The position numbers and the translations under genes were made by a program. From the NCBI RefSeq assembly GCF_019212185.1, contig NZ_CP078138.1:2400501-2464500 (forward strand): a stretch of 64,000 bases of DNA, in the 5' to 3' direction. The notes beneath the pieces are model-generated. The model ran no database searches and had not been told where the DNA came from. It saw only the letters and a program-made list of their open reading frames with translations. Positions 9,671 to 17,786 of this stretch are shown in pieces. Position 1 is the stretch's first letter; every line of letters begins with the position of its first letter. Source of the DNA: Pseudomonas fluorescens. Its GTDB lineage: Bacteria > Pseudomonadota > Gammaproteobacteria > Pseudomonadales > Pseudomonadaceae.

Positions 9671-9830
9671 GAACGATGGAAAACTCTGAGCAGGGTCGAT
9701 TGATGCGTGGGTGTTGACTGTTTTGCTGGGCTGCCACGGCATAAATTGGCTCACATCGTCTGGAAAGCTGCGCCAGTAGAGGGAGCAATGGCATAATGGG
9801 CGATTACCTATGGACTAAGGGTGTGGGCGG

Positions 9831-11537
9831 ATGTTCGGTGTTTTTCGGGGAAGGAAGGGGTCAGATCTAGCTGGGACTCAGGTAGTGTCGGTCCTCAACA
9901 GATTGTCTGCCACCGCGGGCGGCGTTACGCGCGCAGCTCTCAACAGAGCAGGTGTGCTGGGTAAAAATGGATTTATGTCTTGCATCGTTTCAATCGACTA
10001 CGATGCGGGCCTGGCAAATTCAATCGAAGTTCTCAGAAGGGATGGAAGGCTAGATCCAGAAGTATTGGCGCTCAACTTCTTTTTCTACTACGGAGCTTTG
10101 TCCGAAGCACTCGCAAAGTCCAAGAACAAGCCGCACATCAGCAAGTTGGCGGTGACTTCACTTCTCGCCGTTCCGAAGCGCAGATCGCGGTACGTTGGTG
10201 CTACTGAGCTACAATCGGCAGAGTTCTTTAATGGCGCAGGCGTCGTGTTCGCTCGTGAGCTGCTCGATGACTCTGGCAACTCTATTTCGTTTCAGTTAAA
10301 TATTTCGCCAACTGAAAATCATACGTTCAAGACTAGAGCGGATGCTTGTACGTTCTGGCTCGAGGAGCTTGCTAAGAGCGGTGCTCACACCGTTGTAATC
10401 TCAGATGCGTCATCCACGAGTGACGTTGTCGCGAACGTTTCCTCTGCAAGCGCCTCTAAGGTTCTGACTCTCCATGGAAACCATTTCGTCGCGCCATATG
10501 AGTATGGAAGCGCTATCAAACCTCGCAGTCAGTTGATTATTGACAACGCAAAGGTTTGTGATTCGATGGTTCTCCTCACCGAAAATCAACGAAAAGATAT
10601 CGAGCGACAGTTTGGCTGCAACCAGAAGATTTCAGTAATACCCAACTCTAAAACAGCATTTAAAAACGATATTGTCGTTAAAAGAAAGCCAAACCTTTTT
10701 GTGGTCGTGTCTCGGCTCGACGCAGTGAAAAATATTGATCGCACGATCCGAGCGTTCAAATTGGCGGTTGAACAAAACCCAGAGCTTATCCTAGAAATCT
10801 GGGGGCGCGGTACGCTGGAGTCAGACTTGACAGATCTGATCGACGAGCTCGAGCTTTCGGATAACGTTTTCATGAAGGGGTATACGCGGAACCCGGATAC
10901 AATATTCAGAAGAGCCCAGGCATCGATTTCCAGCTCCCTTTCGGAAGGGTTCGGCCTGAGTTTGCTTGAGTCGATGTCTGTTGGAACCCCTGTCATTTCC
11001 TTTGATTCGAATTATGGTCCGAAGGAAATCATCAAAGATGGTGAAAATGGTTTCTTGGTGAATAGCGAAGAGGAGTGTGCCGCGCAGATCTTACGGTTGG
11101 CGCGAGATAATGCTCTTTTTGAGGAGCTGTCGAAAGGTGGCGTTGAAAGCTCCGATCGTTATTCAGAAGAGTCTGTAGGCGAGAAATGGGTTGCGCTGGT
11201 AAATAGCTTAGTTGAAAGCGAAAAGTATGAGAGCCCGTTCGGTGAACGATCCATATTTGAGAACACCAACTCAAGCAGTTCCGGTAGTATTTTTATTTCT
11301 GACAAAGAAATCGCCGGGCGGCCGCTTGATGGAGTTCGGCGAGTCGAAATCATCCGGATAGACCGGACGAAGTTGTTCAACGACGCGTACTCTAAGCTTG
11401 AGCCTGGAGTTTATCGAATTCACAATATAAGCCATGATCCTGCATCTTTCAGATACGCAATCAAGATCTCTCAAGACGGAAATGTTCACAAGGGCACCAT
11501 TCCTTTGAAGGCGCTGACGTTCAAGCTTTTGAGCTAA
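9831..11537 (+). CDS. GT4 glycosyltransferase, TagE/GtfA-like (prophage cargo)
   Basis: 568 residues. Residues ~285-470 form the GT-B donor domain of family GT4: VVVSRLDAVKNIDRTIRAF, 'MKGYTRNP', then E372-G-F-G-L-S-L-L-E380 (the E-x7-E motif), GTPVISFDSNYGPKEI and 'DGENGFLV'. The SNYGPKEI variant is the one I associate with Gram-positive TagE/GtfA-type enzymes that glucosylate wall teichoic acid or proteins. The N-terminal 280 residues resemble the matching acceptor region. No membrane segment is seen. The gene sits between endolysin and attachment site, is visibly AT-richer than the tail genes, and looks like a moron. Confidence 0.78.
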   Translation: MFGVFRGRKGSDLAGTQVVSVLNRLSATAGGVTRAALNRAGVLGKNGFMSCIVSIDYDAGLANSIEVLRRDGRLDPEVLALNFFFYYGALSEALAKSKNKPHISKLAVTSLLAVPKRRSRYVGATELQSAEFFNGAGVVFARELLDDSGNSISFQLNISPTENHTFKTRADACTFWLEELAKSGAHTVVISDASSTSDVVANVSSASASKVLTLHGNHFVAPYEYGSAIKPRSQLIIDNAKVCDSMVLLTENQRKDIERQFGCNQKISVIPNSKTAFKNDIVVKRKPNLFVVVSRLDAVKNIDRTIRAFKLAVEQNPELILEIWGRGTLESDLTDLIDELELSDNVFMKGYTRNPDTIFRRAQASISSSLSEGFGLSLLESMSVGTPVISFDSNYGPKEIIKDGENGFLVNSEEECAAQILRLARDNALFEELSKGGVESSDRYSEESVGEKWVALVNSLVESEKYESPFGERSIFENTNSSSSGSIFISDKEIAGRPLDGVRRVEIIRIDRTKLFNDAYSKLEPGVYRIHNISHDPASFRYAIKISQDGNVHKGTIPLKALTFKLLS

Positions 11538-11548
11538 GCCTCATCGTG

Positions 11549-11580
11549 TGCCTGGATCTCTGCCGAAAGAGCTCCAGGCA
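11549..11580 (+). terminator. Hairpin after the glycosyltransferase gene
   Basis: TGCCTGGA-CTCT pairs with AGAG-TCCAGGCA around a short loop, with one mismatch. It starts 12 bases after the stop. There is no T-run, so it may be a weak terminator or an mRNA 3'-end stabiliser. Confidence 0.45.
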
Positions 11581-11619
11581 ATGCTTACCCTCGCAAACGA
11601 CCTTGTCTTCACCTCAGGC

Positions 11620-11988
11620 TTAAGTGCCGGGCAGCCTGGTGTAAGGCTCCACGCCCGTTAGCTCCACTACCGTGGCGTACAGCTCGCTGATGATCCGATC
11701 CTTCGCGGTCAGCTTGGTGTTGCTTGAAGATTCGATATTGCTTGCCTCGCGTCGGGCGTCGATAAGATCGCTCTCGAGGAGTCGGACCTTCGTCCGTAGC
11801 TGGTCGCGCTCGTCAGCTGCGGCCGAGTGCATCTGCACCAGGCCGAAGATGTCCTCCCTGGCTTTGCGAAGTTGAAGTGTCAGCTCCTGGACTTCGTTCT
11901 CCAGCATGCGGAGGTAGTGCTGGCAGGTCTCAAGCTCGGTGGGCGAGCCAAGCCAGTCGGAGGTGTCTTCAATTTCATCGGGGGTCAC
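11620..11988 (-). CDS. Coiled-coil phage hypothetical protein
   Basis: 122 residues, soluble and highly charged. Residues ~20-100 have a continuous heptad-like pattern (CQHYLRMLENEVQELTLQL, later RDQLRTKVRLLESDLIDARR) predicting a long coiled coil. Pseudomonas prophages often carry such a minus-strand gene between the lysis region and the attachment site. Function is unknown. It is convergent with the glycosyltransferase gene and lies in tandem with the small gene at 12070. Confidence 0.65.
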   Translation of the reverse strand: MTPDEIEDTSDWLGSPTELETCQHYLRMLENEVQELTLQLRKAREDIFGLVQMHSAAADERDQLRTKVRLLESDLIDARREASNIESSSNTKLTAKDRIISELYATVVELTGVEPYTRLPGT

Positions 11989-12069
11989 GGTCGCGCCTTG
12001 CTTGTACTGTTTGGATATACAGTAATCGAGAGGGCGACATTGGGCGAGCGTGTGGCGACGAACAGCAGG

Positions 12070-12279
12070 TCAGTCCGGGCTCAAGAGCACGGCGAGCGTC
12101 AGCCTGATGAAATCCTCGTTACGGTCGATCGTGTCCAGGGCGCCGCGGACGTTTTCGGCGACATCCGCTGAGCCGCGAGCCTCCACCCAGTTTGATAGCT
12201 CCATGATGGCGGCCTCAAGGGCGAGTTGGTTTTCGTTGAGCTTGTATAGCAGGGAAGGGAGCAGGTCAGAATTTGGCAT
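12070..12279 (-). CDS. Conserved small phage protein
   Basis: 69 residues, predicted all-helical and acidic (DLLPSLLYKLNENQLALEAA ... 'NWVEARGSADVAENVRGALD'). I recall near-identical small proteins at the end of many Pseudomonas prophages, always uncharacterised. The coding strand is supported by strong conservation of that protein pattern; opposite-strand frames have no recognisable content. It lies between the coiled-coil gene and the attachment region. Confidence 0.7.
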   Translation of the reverse strand: MPNSDLLPSLLYKLNENQLALEAAIMELSNWVEARGSADVAENVRGALDTIDRNEDFIRLTLAVLLSPD

Positions 12280-12368
12280 CGCGAATCCTCCGTGGAGTTT
12301 TCAGCGTAGCAGGGGGATTGGATATGTGGTGTTCGTTCGGCAGGACGCCGGGGGAGGGAAATGGCTTG

Positions 12369-12396
12369 CGTGACTTTTGCGTGACTTGTCGTGACT
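12369..12396. repeat. Three phased CGTGACT repeats, possible integrase arm sites
   Basis: CGTGACT occurs at 12369, 12380 and 12390, spacing 11 and 10 bases, i.e. one helical turn each, all in the same orientation. This lies ~85-110 bases from the tRNA-Pro crossover region. Tyrosine integrases bind such phased direct repeats as arm-type sites flanking attP. The assignment is by position and spacing only. Confidence 0.5.
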
Positions 12397-12477
12397 CTAT
12401 GTTGATCTATAGCTATTCGATTGCAGCGAGCGCCATAGAAATCAACCATGTACCAAGGGTTTGCTAGAGTTCTGCGT

Positions 12478-12524
12478 GCATGGGGTGCTAGGGGTCGAGT
12501 GTTCGAATCACTCCGTCCCGACCA
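12478..12524 (+). repeat. Attachment site: 3' half of tRNA-Pro(GGG), left copy
   Basis: Reading along the plus strand, the segment fits a tRNA 3' half: anticodon loop ATGGGGT (anticodon GGG), stem GCTAG, variable GGGTC, T-arm GAGTG-TTCGAAT-CACTC, acceptor strand CGTCCCG, discriminator A and encoded CCA. The 5' half is absent upstream, so this is not a functional tRNA but the product of site-specific integration. The bases from 12480 recur at 33552. Confidence 0.88.
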
Positions 12525-13575
12525 TATAATTCAAGGGGTTGCGAGATTCTATCTCGCGACCCCTTTTTATTTTTAGGTGTTTTTACCCCTACAAAAGCTC
12601 TGGCTCTTGGTGGAATCTTCAGCTGATACAAAGGTCATGGCGCGAGGAGAGTGCCTCGCTGTGTCCTGGTCGCTCGAGCAGAAGGGGACGACCGTTAAAG
12701 AGCCTTTTCCGGCGCCGGTTGGTCGTTGGGTTGGGCGATGATTGTTTTGAGTTCTGCGCTCATGGGGAATTTGAGATTCAAGCCTTTGGGAGGGATGGGC
12801 TGAGTAAACCATTTATCGTAGATGGCGTTGATTTCGCCCGAGACGAAAAGTGACTTGATCGAGTCATCCACGACTTTTTTGAGATCCGGATCACCCCGAC
12901 GCATGGTGCAACCATAAATTTCGTTGGATTGCGGGGTGCCGGTCACCACCCAATCTTCCGGTTTCTTTGCCTTGGCCATCTCGCCCGCCAGCAATGCATC
13001 GTCCTGCATAAACGCAATGGCGCGGCCGGACTCGAGCATTTGGTAAGACTCACCAATGTCTTTGGCAGAGATGACGTTCATGTTCATCTTTTTCTCGGCA
13101 TTCATGACCTTGAGCATCCGCTCGGCAGTGCTGCCAGCAGTGGTCACTACGTTCTTGCCATTGAGATGGTCAAAGTCTTTGTAGGTCGAATCCTTTCGGA
13201 CCAACAGTCGGGTGCTGGCTTCGAAGATGCCGACTGAAAATTCGACTTGCTGCGCCCTCTCTGCGGTATTGGTTGTAGAACCGCACTCCAGATCGACAGT
13301 ACCGTTTTGCACAAGCGGGATGCGCGTTTGTGACGTCACCAGGTTGTACCGTACGTTCAGCTCGGGCATCTCAAGTTCCTGCTTGATAGCGTCGACAATT
13401 TTCAATTGGATATCATGGGAGTAGCCAACTGGTTTGCCGGAAGCATCGGCGATGTAGGAGAACGGAATTGAAGAGTCTCGGTGCCCCAGGGTTATGGTCC
13501 CCGAGTTCTTGATTTTTTTAAGTGTACCGGTAAGTTCGGCAGCCATCGCTGGCGTGAAGGTTAACGCCGCAGTCA
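12480..13575. repeat. Long direct repeat, left (intact) copy
   Basis: This stretch, from the tRNA fragment through the terminator and most of the binding-protein gene, recurs at 33552-34468. By eye there are about 18 substitutions over ~880 aligned bases (~98% identity) plus one extra T in the right terminator. The right copy lacks 179 bases corresponding to 13359-13537. The repeat ends inside the signal-peptide codons of the binding protein. Confidence 0.9.
12535..12575 (+). terminator. tRNA-Pro Rho-independent terminator, left copy
   Basis: GGGGT-GCGAGAT pairs with ATCTCGC-ACCCC (one asymmetric base), followed by TTTTTATTTTT. It is the terminator of the original tRNA-Pro gene, retained with the att fragment. 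Confidence 0.88.
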
Positions 13576-13609
13576 GAGTAGCGCCCAGCATTGCAGGGAA
13601 GACTCGCAT
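12695..13609 (-). CDS. Periplasmic glutamate/aspartate-type ABC solute-binding protein
   Basis: 304 residues from ATG 13609 (GAGGAG upstream; a longer reading adds non-signal residues). A classic signal peptide (MRVFPAMLGATLTAALTFTP, cleavage after AMA) precedes a bacterial family 3 binding domain: 'GTITLGHRDSSIPFSY', 'QNGTVDLECGSTTNT' and later 'MRRGDPDLKKVVDDS'. It resembles GltI/AatJ proteins for acidic amino acids. It is the last gene of the catabolic operon, 95 bases after the aldehyde dehydrogenase. No permease or ATPase gene lies nearby, so it would need a transporter encoded elsewhere. The gene is duplicated in broken form at 33768. Confidence 0.88.
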   Translation of the reverse strand: MRVFPAMLGATLTAALTFTPAMAAELTGTLKKIKNSGTITLGHRDSSIPFSYIADASGKPVGYSHDIQLKIVDAIKQELEMPELNVRYNLVTSQTRIPLVQNGTVDLECGSTTNTAERAQQVEFSVGIFEASTRLLVRKDSTYKDFDHLNGKNVVTTAGSTAERMLKVMNAEKKMNMNVISAKDIGESYQMLESGRAIAFMQDDALLAGEMAKAKKPEDWVVTGTPQSNEIYGCTMRRGDPDLKKVVDDSIKSLFVSGEINAIYDKWFTQPIPPKGLNLKFPMSAELKTIIAQPNDQPAPEKAL

Positions 13610-13704
13610 CAAAAGCTCCTCATAAGGGTGGGGCGAGTCTTTTTCTGACTCGCCCATCTTTGGCTCAGCGGACGTTTTCGCTGGGCTTGGCGACTTGCTT
13701 GATG

Positions 13705-15096
13705 TTAGTGACGGTCCAGCCAGACGGTCTGTGCATTACAGAACTCGCGCACACCGAAATGCGACAGTTCACGGCCAAAACCGCTTTTCTTTACGCCGCC
13801 GAAAGTGACGCGTGGGTCGGTTGCGCAATAGCCATTGATGAATACGCCTCCGGTTTCCAGTTCGCCCGCCAGCTTCTGGGCCAGTTCGACATTGCGTGTG
13901 TAGATGGTCGAGGCAAGCCCGAACTCACTGTCGTTGGCCAGTTCCAGTGCGTGTGCTGCGTCCCGCGCGGTGATGATCGATGCCACGGGCCCAAACAATT
14001 CCTGTTTGAATGAGGTCATCTGGTCGGTGACATCACCAAATACCGTAGGCTCGTAGTAGTTGCCAGGGCCTTCGGCTTTTCTGCCTCCCAACAACAAGGT
14101 CGCACCTTCTTCCAGGGTATCCCGGACCTGACGATCCAGTTCATCGCGCAGATCAAAACGGGCCATGGGTCCGATGTAAGTGTCTGTGGCCAGTGGATCG
14201 CCAATGACCAACTTGCAGGTGGACTCGACAAACTTGCGGGTAAACTCCTCGACAACGCCTTGCTCGACAATCAGGCGTTTGGCAGCCGCGCAGACTTGTC
14301 CGGTGTTTTGATAGCGGCCAATCACAGCGGCTTTGACGGCTTCGTCTAGGTCGGCGTCGTTGAGCACAATGAATGGATCTGAGCCACCCAGTTCCAACAC
14401 GCACTTCTTCAAGGCTGCACCCGCCTGCGCGCCAATAGCCATGCCAACTCGAACACTGCCTGTGAGCGTCACTGCTGCGATGCGAGGATCTGCTATCGCA
14501 GTTGAGACACCGTCGGGCGTGACATTGATGACTTCGAACACACCATCAGCAAAGCCGGCGCGCTTGAACGCGTCTTGCAGCAGATAGGCGCATCCCATCA
14601 CGTTCGGCGCATGTTTGAGGACGTAGGTATTGCCGGCAATCAACGCCGGGACGGCGCCGCGCAGCACCTGCCAGACGGGAAAGTTCCACGGCATCACGGC
14701 GAGAATCGGGCCCAGTGGGCGATATTCAATTCGTGCCTTTCCGCCCTCAACCTGTGTGGGTTCGGCAGTCAGCATGGCGGGGCCGTGTTTGGCGTACCAC
14801 TCACAGAGCTGCGCACACTTTTCAATCTCACCGCGCGCCTGAGTGTTGGGTTTGCCCATCTCTTGAGTGATCATCTTCGCCATCGTTTCTGCGCTGTCGC
14901 GCAATGCCCTTGCCAAAGCGATGAGTGCTTGCGAACGCATTTCGACGGGTTGGCTACGCCAGGTGTAAAACCCTGTAATCGCACGTGACAGTGACGCCTC
15001 CAGTTCCGCTGCGGATTCGAAGGGGTAGTGGCCGATCTGCTCACCATTGGTGGGGTTGATTGAAATGGCATGGGTAAGGCTGGAAACGTTAGTCAT
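13705..15096 (-). CDS. Sad/YneI-like succinate-semialdehyde-type dehydrogenase
   Basis: 463 residues from ATG 15096; upstream codons have no homology. It follows E. coli Sad (YneI) almost end to end by memory: HAISINPTNGEQ, CEWYAKHGPAML, 'MPWNFPVWQV' (Asn138), 'LELGGSDPFIVLNDADL' (Glu235), 'NTGQVCAAAKR' (nucleophile Cys269) and a FINGYCATDPRVTFGG C-terminus. It should oxidise a C4-dicarboxylic semialdehyde with NAD(P). In this operon the likely substrate is succinic semialdehyde carrying a methyl or methylene group, produced by the ThDP decarboxylase at 21105-22228. Confidence 0.9.
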   Translation of the reverse strand: MTNVSSLTHAISINPTNGEQIGHYPFESAAELEASLSRAITGFYTWRSQPVEMRSQALIALARALRDSAETMAKMITQEMGKPNTQARGEIEKCAQLCEWYAKHGPAMLTAEPTQVEGGKARIEYRPLGPILAVMPWNFPVWQVLRGAVPALIAGNTYVLKHAPNVMGCAYLLQDAFKRAGFADGVFEVINVTPDGVSTAIADPRIAAVTLTGSVRVGMAIGAQAGAALKKCVLELGGSDPFIVLNDADLDEAVKAAVIGRYQNTGQVCAAAKRLIVEQGVVEEFTRKFVESTCKLVIGDPLATDTYIGPMARFDLRDELDRQVRDTLEEGATLLLGGRKAEGPGNYYEPTVFGDVTDQMTSFKQELFGPVASIITARDAAHALELANDSEFGLASTIYTRNVELAQKLAGELETGGVFINGYCATDPRVTFGGVKKSGFGRELSHFGVREFCNAQTVWLDRH

Positions 15097-15157
15097 GACA
15101 CCGTCCTGTAGGATGGGAATGGATGCATAGCTTCTAAGCAACAGCGCCGGTGTTGAA

Positions 15158-15973
15158 TCAGATCGCGCGAGCCAAAATGGATTGGGCGCGACCAATGACC
15201 GGGGCATCGACCATTTGCCCATCCAGCACGAAAACGCCTTCACCTGAACGAGCGGCTTCGATAATGCGTTGCGCCCAGTGCAATTCTTCCTGGCTTGGTT
15301 TTAGCGCCTGATGAATGATCGCGACTTGGGTTGGATGGATACACAGCGCGCCACCAAAGCCCATGTCGCGTGCAAAATGAACCGCGCGTAGCAGCCCTGC
15401 GGTGTCCTGGATCGACGGAAATACCCCATCCAACGCTGGAGCGAGCGCTGCAACTCGGGTGGCGAGCAAAACGGCGTAGCGCGCATGGCTAAGGATTTCT
15501 TCAGCGGCAGGGCTGCCAGTAGTCAGGTTCAGGTCCAGACCCAGATCCAGACTACCGAACGACAAGCGCTCAACACTTTGAGTGCCGGCAATCTCGTTTA
15601 ATGCTGACAAGCCCTTGGCGCTTTCGATGATTGGCCAAATCGGTTTTTCGGTACCCGCAGCAGTGGTGACATGTTTCGCGCTTTCTGCTTTGGGCAGCAG
15701 AATTCCGATCACGCCGGCGTGGCGTCGGCAAAGATCCAGATCTGCAACATGCGCCCAGTGATCCGGGGCATTCACTCGGACCAGAATCCGTGCATCCGAG
15801 GCTTCGGTCAGGAACGCGTCGAGATTATCCCTGGCCTGCTCCTTGAGGTTTTCTTGCACGGCATCTTCCAAGTCAACGATGACCCGATCCGCCCCGGTGG
15901 CAATAGCTTTTGAGATGCGCTCTGGTCGAGTGGCCGGCACAAACAGGGCGGAGCGAACAATTGATTTGCTCAT
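15158..15973 (-). CDS. CitE-like CoA-ester lyase (citramalyl/malyl-CoA lyase type)
   Basis: 271 residues, HpcH/HpaI-CitE fold: 'ALFVPATRPERI' at 9-20, DRVIVDLEDAV with Glu36/Asp37, 'ILVRVNAPD' with the substrate-binding Arg, 'SFGSLDLGLDL' and the terminal 'IHPTQVAIIH'. These are the Mg- and CoA-ester-binding elements of citrate, malyl-CoA and citramalyl-CoA lyases. Size and motif order match Ccl of the Pseudomonas itaconate pathway. It should cleave a 3-hydroxy-dicarboxyl-CoA to acetyl-CoA plus a 2-oxoacid. It overlaps the hydratase gene by four bases (ATGA), so consecutive steps are translationally coupled. Confidence 0.85.
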   Translation of the reverse strand: MSKSIVRSALFVPATRPERISKAIATGADRVIVDLEDAVQENLKEQARDNLDAFLTEASDARILVRVNAPDHWAHVADLDLCRRHAGVIGILLPKAESAKHVTTAAGTEKPIWPIIESAKGLSALNEIAGTQSVERLSFGSLDLGLDLNLTTGSPAAEEILSHARYAVLLATRVAALAPALDGVFPSIQDTAGLLRAVHFARDMGFGGALCIHPTQVAIIHQALKPSQEELHWAQRIIEAARSGEGVFVLDGQMVDAPVIGRAQSILARAI

Positions 15974-16815
15974 GGCGTTGCTCCATTGCTGAACTCGATC
16001 TCTCCGATCTGTGCTGTGCCGTCCTGATTGCCAGCCCAGACCTGTGCCTTGCCGTTTTCGATTAGACGTCCGCCCACCTCGAAAGGCTGAGGCGAAATCA
16101 GAGGTCGTACTCCGCGGAATGCGAAACGCTCCAGGCGCGCAGTTGGATGCGCTTTGGTAAAGGCACGTAAATTCAACGTGGCGATCAATGGACCATGTAC
16201 CACCAGCCCCGGATAACCTTCGGTCTCTGTCACATACGGCCAGTCATAGTGAATACGATGACCATTGAAGGTCACTGCGGAATAGCGAAACAGCAGGGTT
16301 GGAGTGGGCTCTATCCGTTCCTGCCATTGGCCTTCAGGTAGCTTTTCGGTACCGTTCAGTTTGGGCGGGGAAGGTTCACGGTAAACAATGTCCTGATCGT
16401 CTTGTAGGGCGCGTTTGCCGTCCTGGAAAAACTCATGGCGTACTGTGACGAACAATAAGGAACCCGTGCGACCGTGCTTCTCCTCGACGTTGAGGATGGT
16501 CGATACACAGCTCACTTCAGCATCCACTTTTAATGGCTGGAAAAACTCAATTCGGCTTCCCGCCCACATGCGATTGCGGTTATGGGCCGGCGGCAAAAAT
16601 CCCCCAAGCGCTGGATGGCCGTCCGGCCCCAGTTCGCTGGCACCCACCGGCTCCTGAAAAAATGCCCAGTGCCACAGGGGCGGCAGCGGCTCACCGGGTT
16701 GTGGTGCCGACTCGCCCAATGTCGCGGCAATGCGTCTGACCAGAGTGAAACTGATCCGGTCCTGGCTTTCCTGACGTCGTCCAATCCAGGCGGAAAAATC
16801 GGAACTGCTGCTCAT
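15970..16815 (-). CDS. FAS1/MaoC-like acyl-CoA hydratase (itaconyl/mesaconyl-CoA type)
   Basis: 281 residues. The N-terminal half resembles the FAS1-like dehydratase domain ('WHWAFFQEPVGASELGPDGH', 'MWAGSRIEFF'). The C-terminal hot-dog domain holds 'RYSAVTFNGHRIHYD' (Asn184, His186, His189, Asp191) and 'YPGLVVHGPL', the catalytic loop of R-hydratase/HTD2 enzymes. Mesaconyl-C4-CoA hydratase and Pseudomonas itaconyl-CoA hydratase have this two-part architecture. It should add water to an unsaturated dicarboxyl-CoA such as mesaconyl-CoA, giving the CitE-like lyase its substrate. Confidence 0.82.
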   Translation of the reverse strand: MSSSSDFSAWIGRRQESQDRISFTLVRRIAATLGESAPQPGEPLPPLWHWAFFQEPVGASELGPDGHPALGGFLPPAHNRNRMWAGSRIEFFQPLKVDAEVSCVSTILNVEEKHGRTGSLLFVTVRHEFFQDGKRALQDDQDIVYREPSPPKLNGTEKLPEGQWQERIEPTPTLLFRYSAVTFNGHRIHYDWPYVTETEGYPGLVVHGPLIATLNLRAFTKAHPTARLERFAFRGVRPLISPQPFEVGGRLIENGKAQVWAGNQDGTAQIGEIEFSNGATP

Positions 16816-16840
16816 ATTCTTTGCTCCAATCGGTCAGTGA

Positions 16841-17770
16841 TCAAGCCAGGGTGGCCATTTCTGGAATCGCTTCAAAAAGATCCGCCACCAGGCCGTAATC
16901 GGCCACCTGGAAGATCGGCGCTTCTTCGTCCTTGTTGATCGCAACGATCACTTTGGAGTCTTTCATGCCGGCCAGGTGCTGGATCGCGCCGGAGATACCG
17001 ACCGCGATGTACAGCTGTGGAGCAACGATCTTGCCGGTCTGACCGACCTGCATGTCGTTGGGTACAAAACCTGCGTCGACCGCGGCGCGCGAAGCACCGA
17101 CGGCAGCGCCCAGCTTGTCGGCCAGGGCGTACAGGTGTTTGAAGTTGTCGCCGTTCTGCATGCCGCGGCCGCCGGAAACGACGATCTTGGCAGCGGTCAG
17201 TTCCGGACGATCGGACTTGGCCAGTTCTTCGCCGACGAAGCTGGAGATGCCAGCGTCGTGAGCAGCAGCAACCGCTTCAACAGCAGCCGAACCACCTTCA
17301 GCGGCAACCGGGTCGAAACCGGTGGCACGCACGGTGATCACTTTCACTGCAGCGCTCGATTGAACGGTAGCGATGGCGTTACCCGCGTAGATCGGACGCT
17401 TGAAAGTGTCGGCGCTTTCTACCGAGATGATCTCGGAGATCTGGTCAACGTCCAGTGCAGCGGCAACGCGCGGCAGGATGTTTTTGCCGTTGGAAGTGGC
17501 GGCAGCCAGGATGTGGCTGTAGCCATTGCCCAACTCTGCGACCAGAGGAGCGACGTTTTCCGGCAGTTGGTGAGCGTAGGCAGCGTTATCAGCGACCAAT
17601 ACTTTGCTCACGCCAGCCACTTGCGCAGCGGCTTCAGCCACGGCACCAACGCCCTGACCCGAAACCAGTACATGCACGTCACCACCGATTTTGGCGGCAG
17701 CGGTTACGGTGTTCAGCGTGGCCGGGGCCACTGCTTTGTTGTCGTGTTCAGCGATTACCAAGATAGTCAT
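16841..17770 (-). CDS. etfA: Electron transfer flavoprotein alpha subunit
   Basis: 309 residues, full length. The C-terminal FAD-binding domain is plain: [16 protein letters not shown], '[17 protein letters not shown]', [20 protein letters not shown] and '[19 protein letters not shown]'. EtfAB accepts electrons from acyl-CoA dehydrogenases and passes them to ETF-ubiquinone oxidoreductase. Pseudomonads normally keep etfBA next to that oxidoreductase, so an additional set inside a catabolic operon suggests a dedicated partner for the dehydrogenase at 19875. It follows etfB after 16 bases. Confidence 0.95.
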   Translation of the reverse strand: MTILVIAEHDNKAVAPATLNTVTAAAKIGGDVHVLVSGQGVGAVAEAAAQVAGVSKVLVADNAAYAHQLPENVAPLVAELGNGYSHILAAATSNGKNILPRVAAALDVDQISEIISVESADTFKRPIYAGNAIATVQSSAAVKVITVRATGFDPVAAEGGSAAVEAVAAAHDAGISSFVGEELAKSDRPELTAAKIVVSGGRGMQNGDNFKHLYALADKLGAAVGASRAAVDAGFVPNDMQVGQTGKIVAPQLYIAVGISGAIQHLAGMKDSKVIVAINKDEEAPIFQVADYGLVADLFEAIPEMATLA

Positions 17771-17786
17771 GATTAGGCTCCTAAGC

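Larger units (their letters stand above)
1..12524. mobile_element. Right end of a lambda-like (siphovirus) prophage
   Basis: Consecutive plus-strand genes run tail tape measure, minor tail proteins, NlpC/P60-type protein, TipJ/J-like tip protein, tail esterase and endolysin, in the order typical of lambda-type tail modules. Accessory genes and two short minus-strand phage genes follow, and the block ends at the 3' half of tRNA-Pro(GGG) at 12478-12524. Capsid, replication and integrase genes must lie left of the window. Tail genes look intact; no holin or Rz spanin was recognised. The right boundary is the point where the tRNA fragment starts, because the bases just upstream are not tRNA sequence. 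Confidence 0.9.

Noticed and set aside
12478..12524. Functional tRNA-Pro gene
   Set aside because: Only the anticodon-loop to CCA half is present; the upstream bases cannot form the acceptor, D or anticodon 5' strands. The same holds at 33552.
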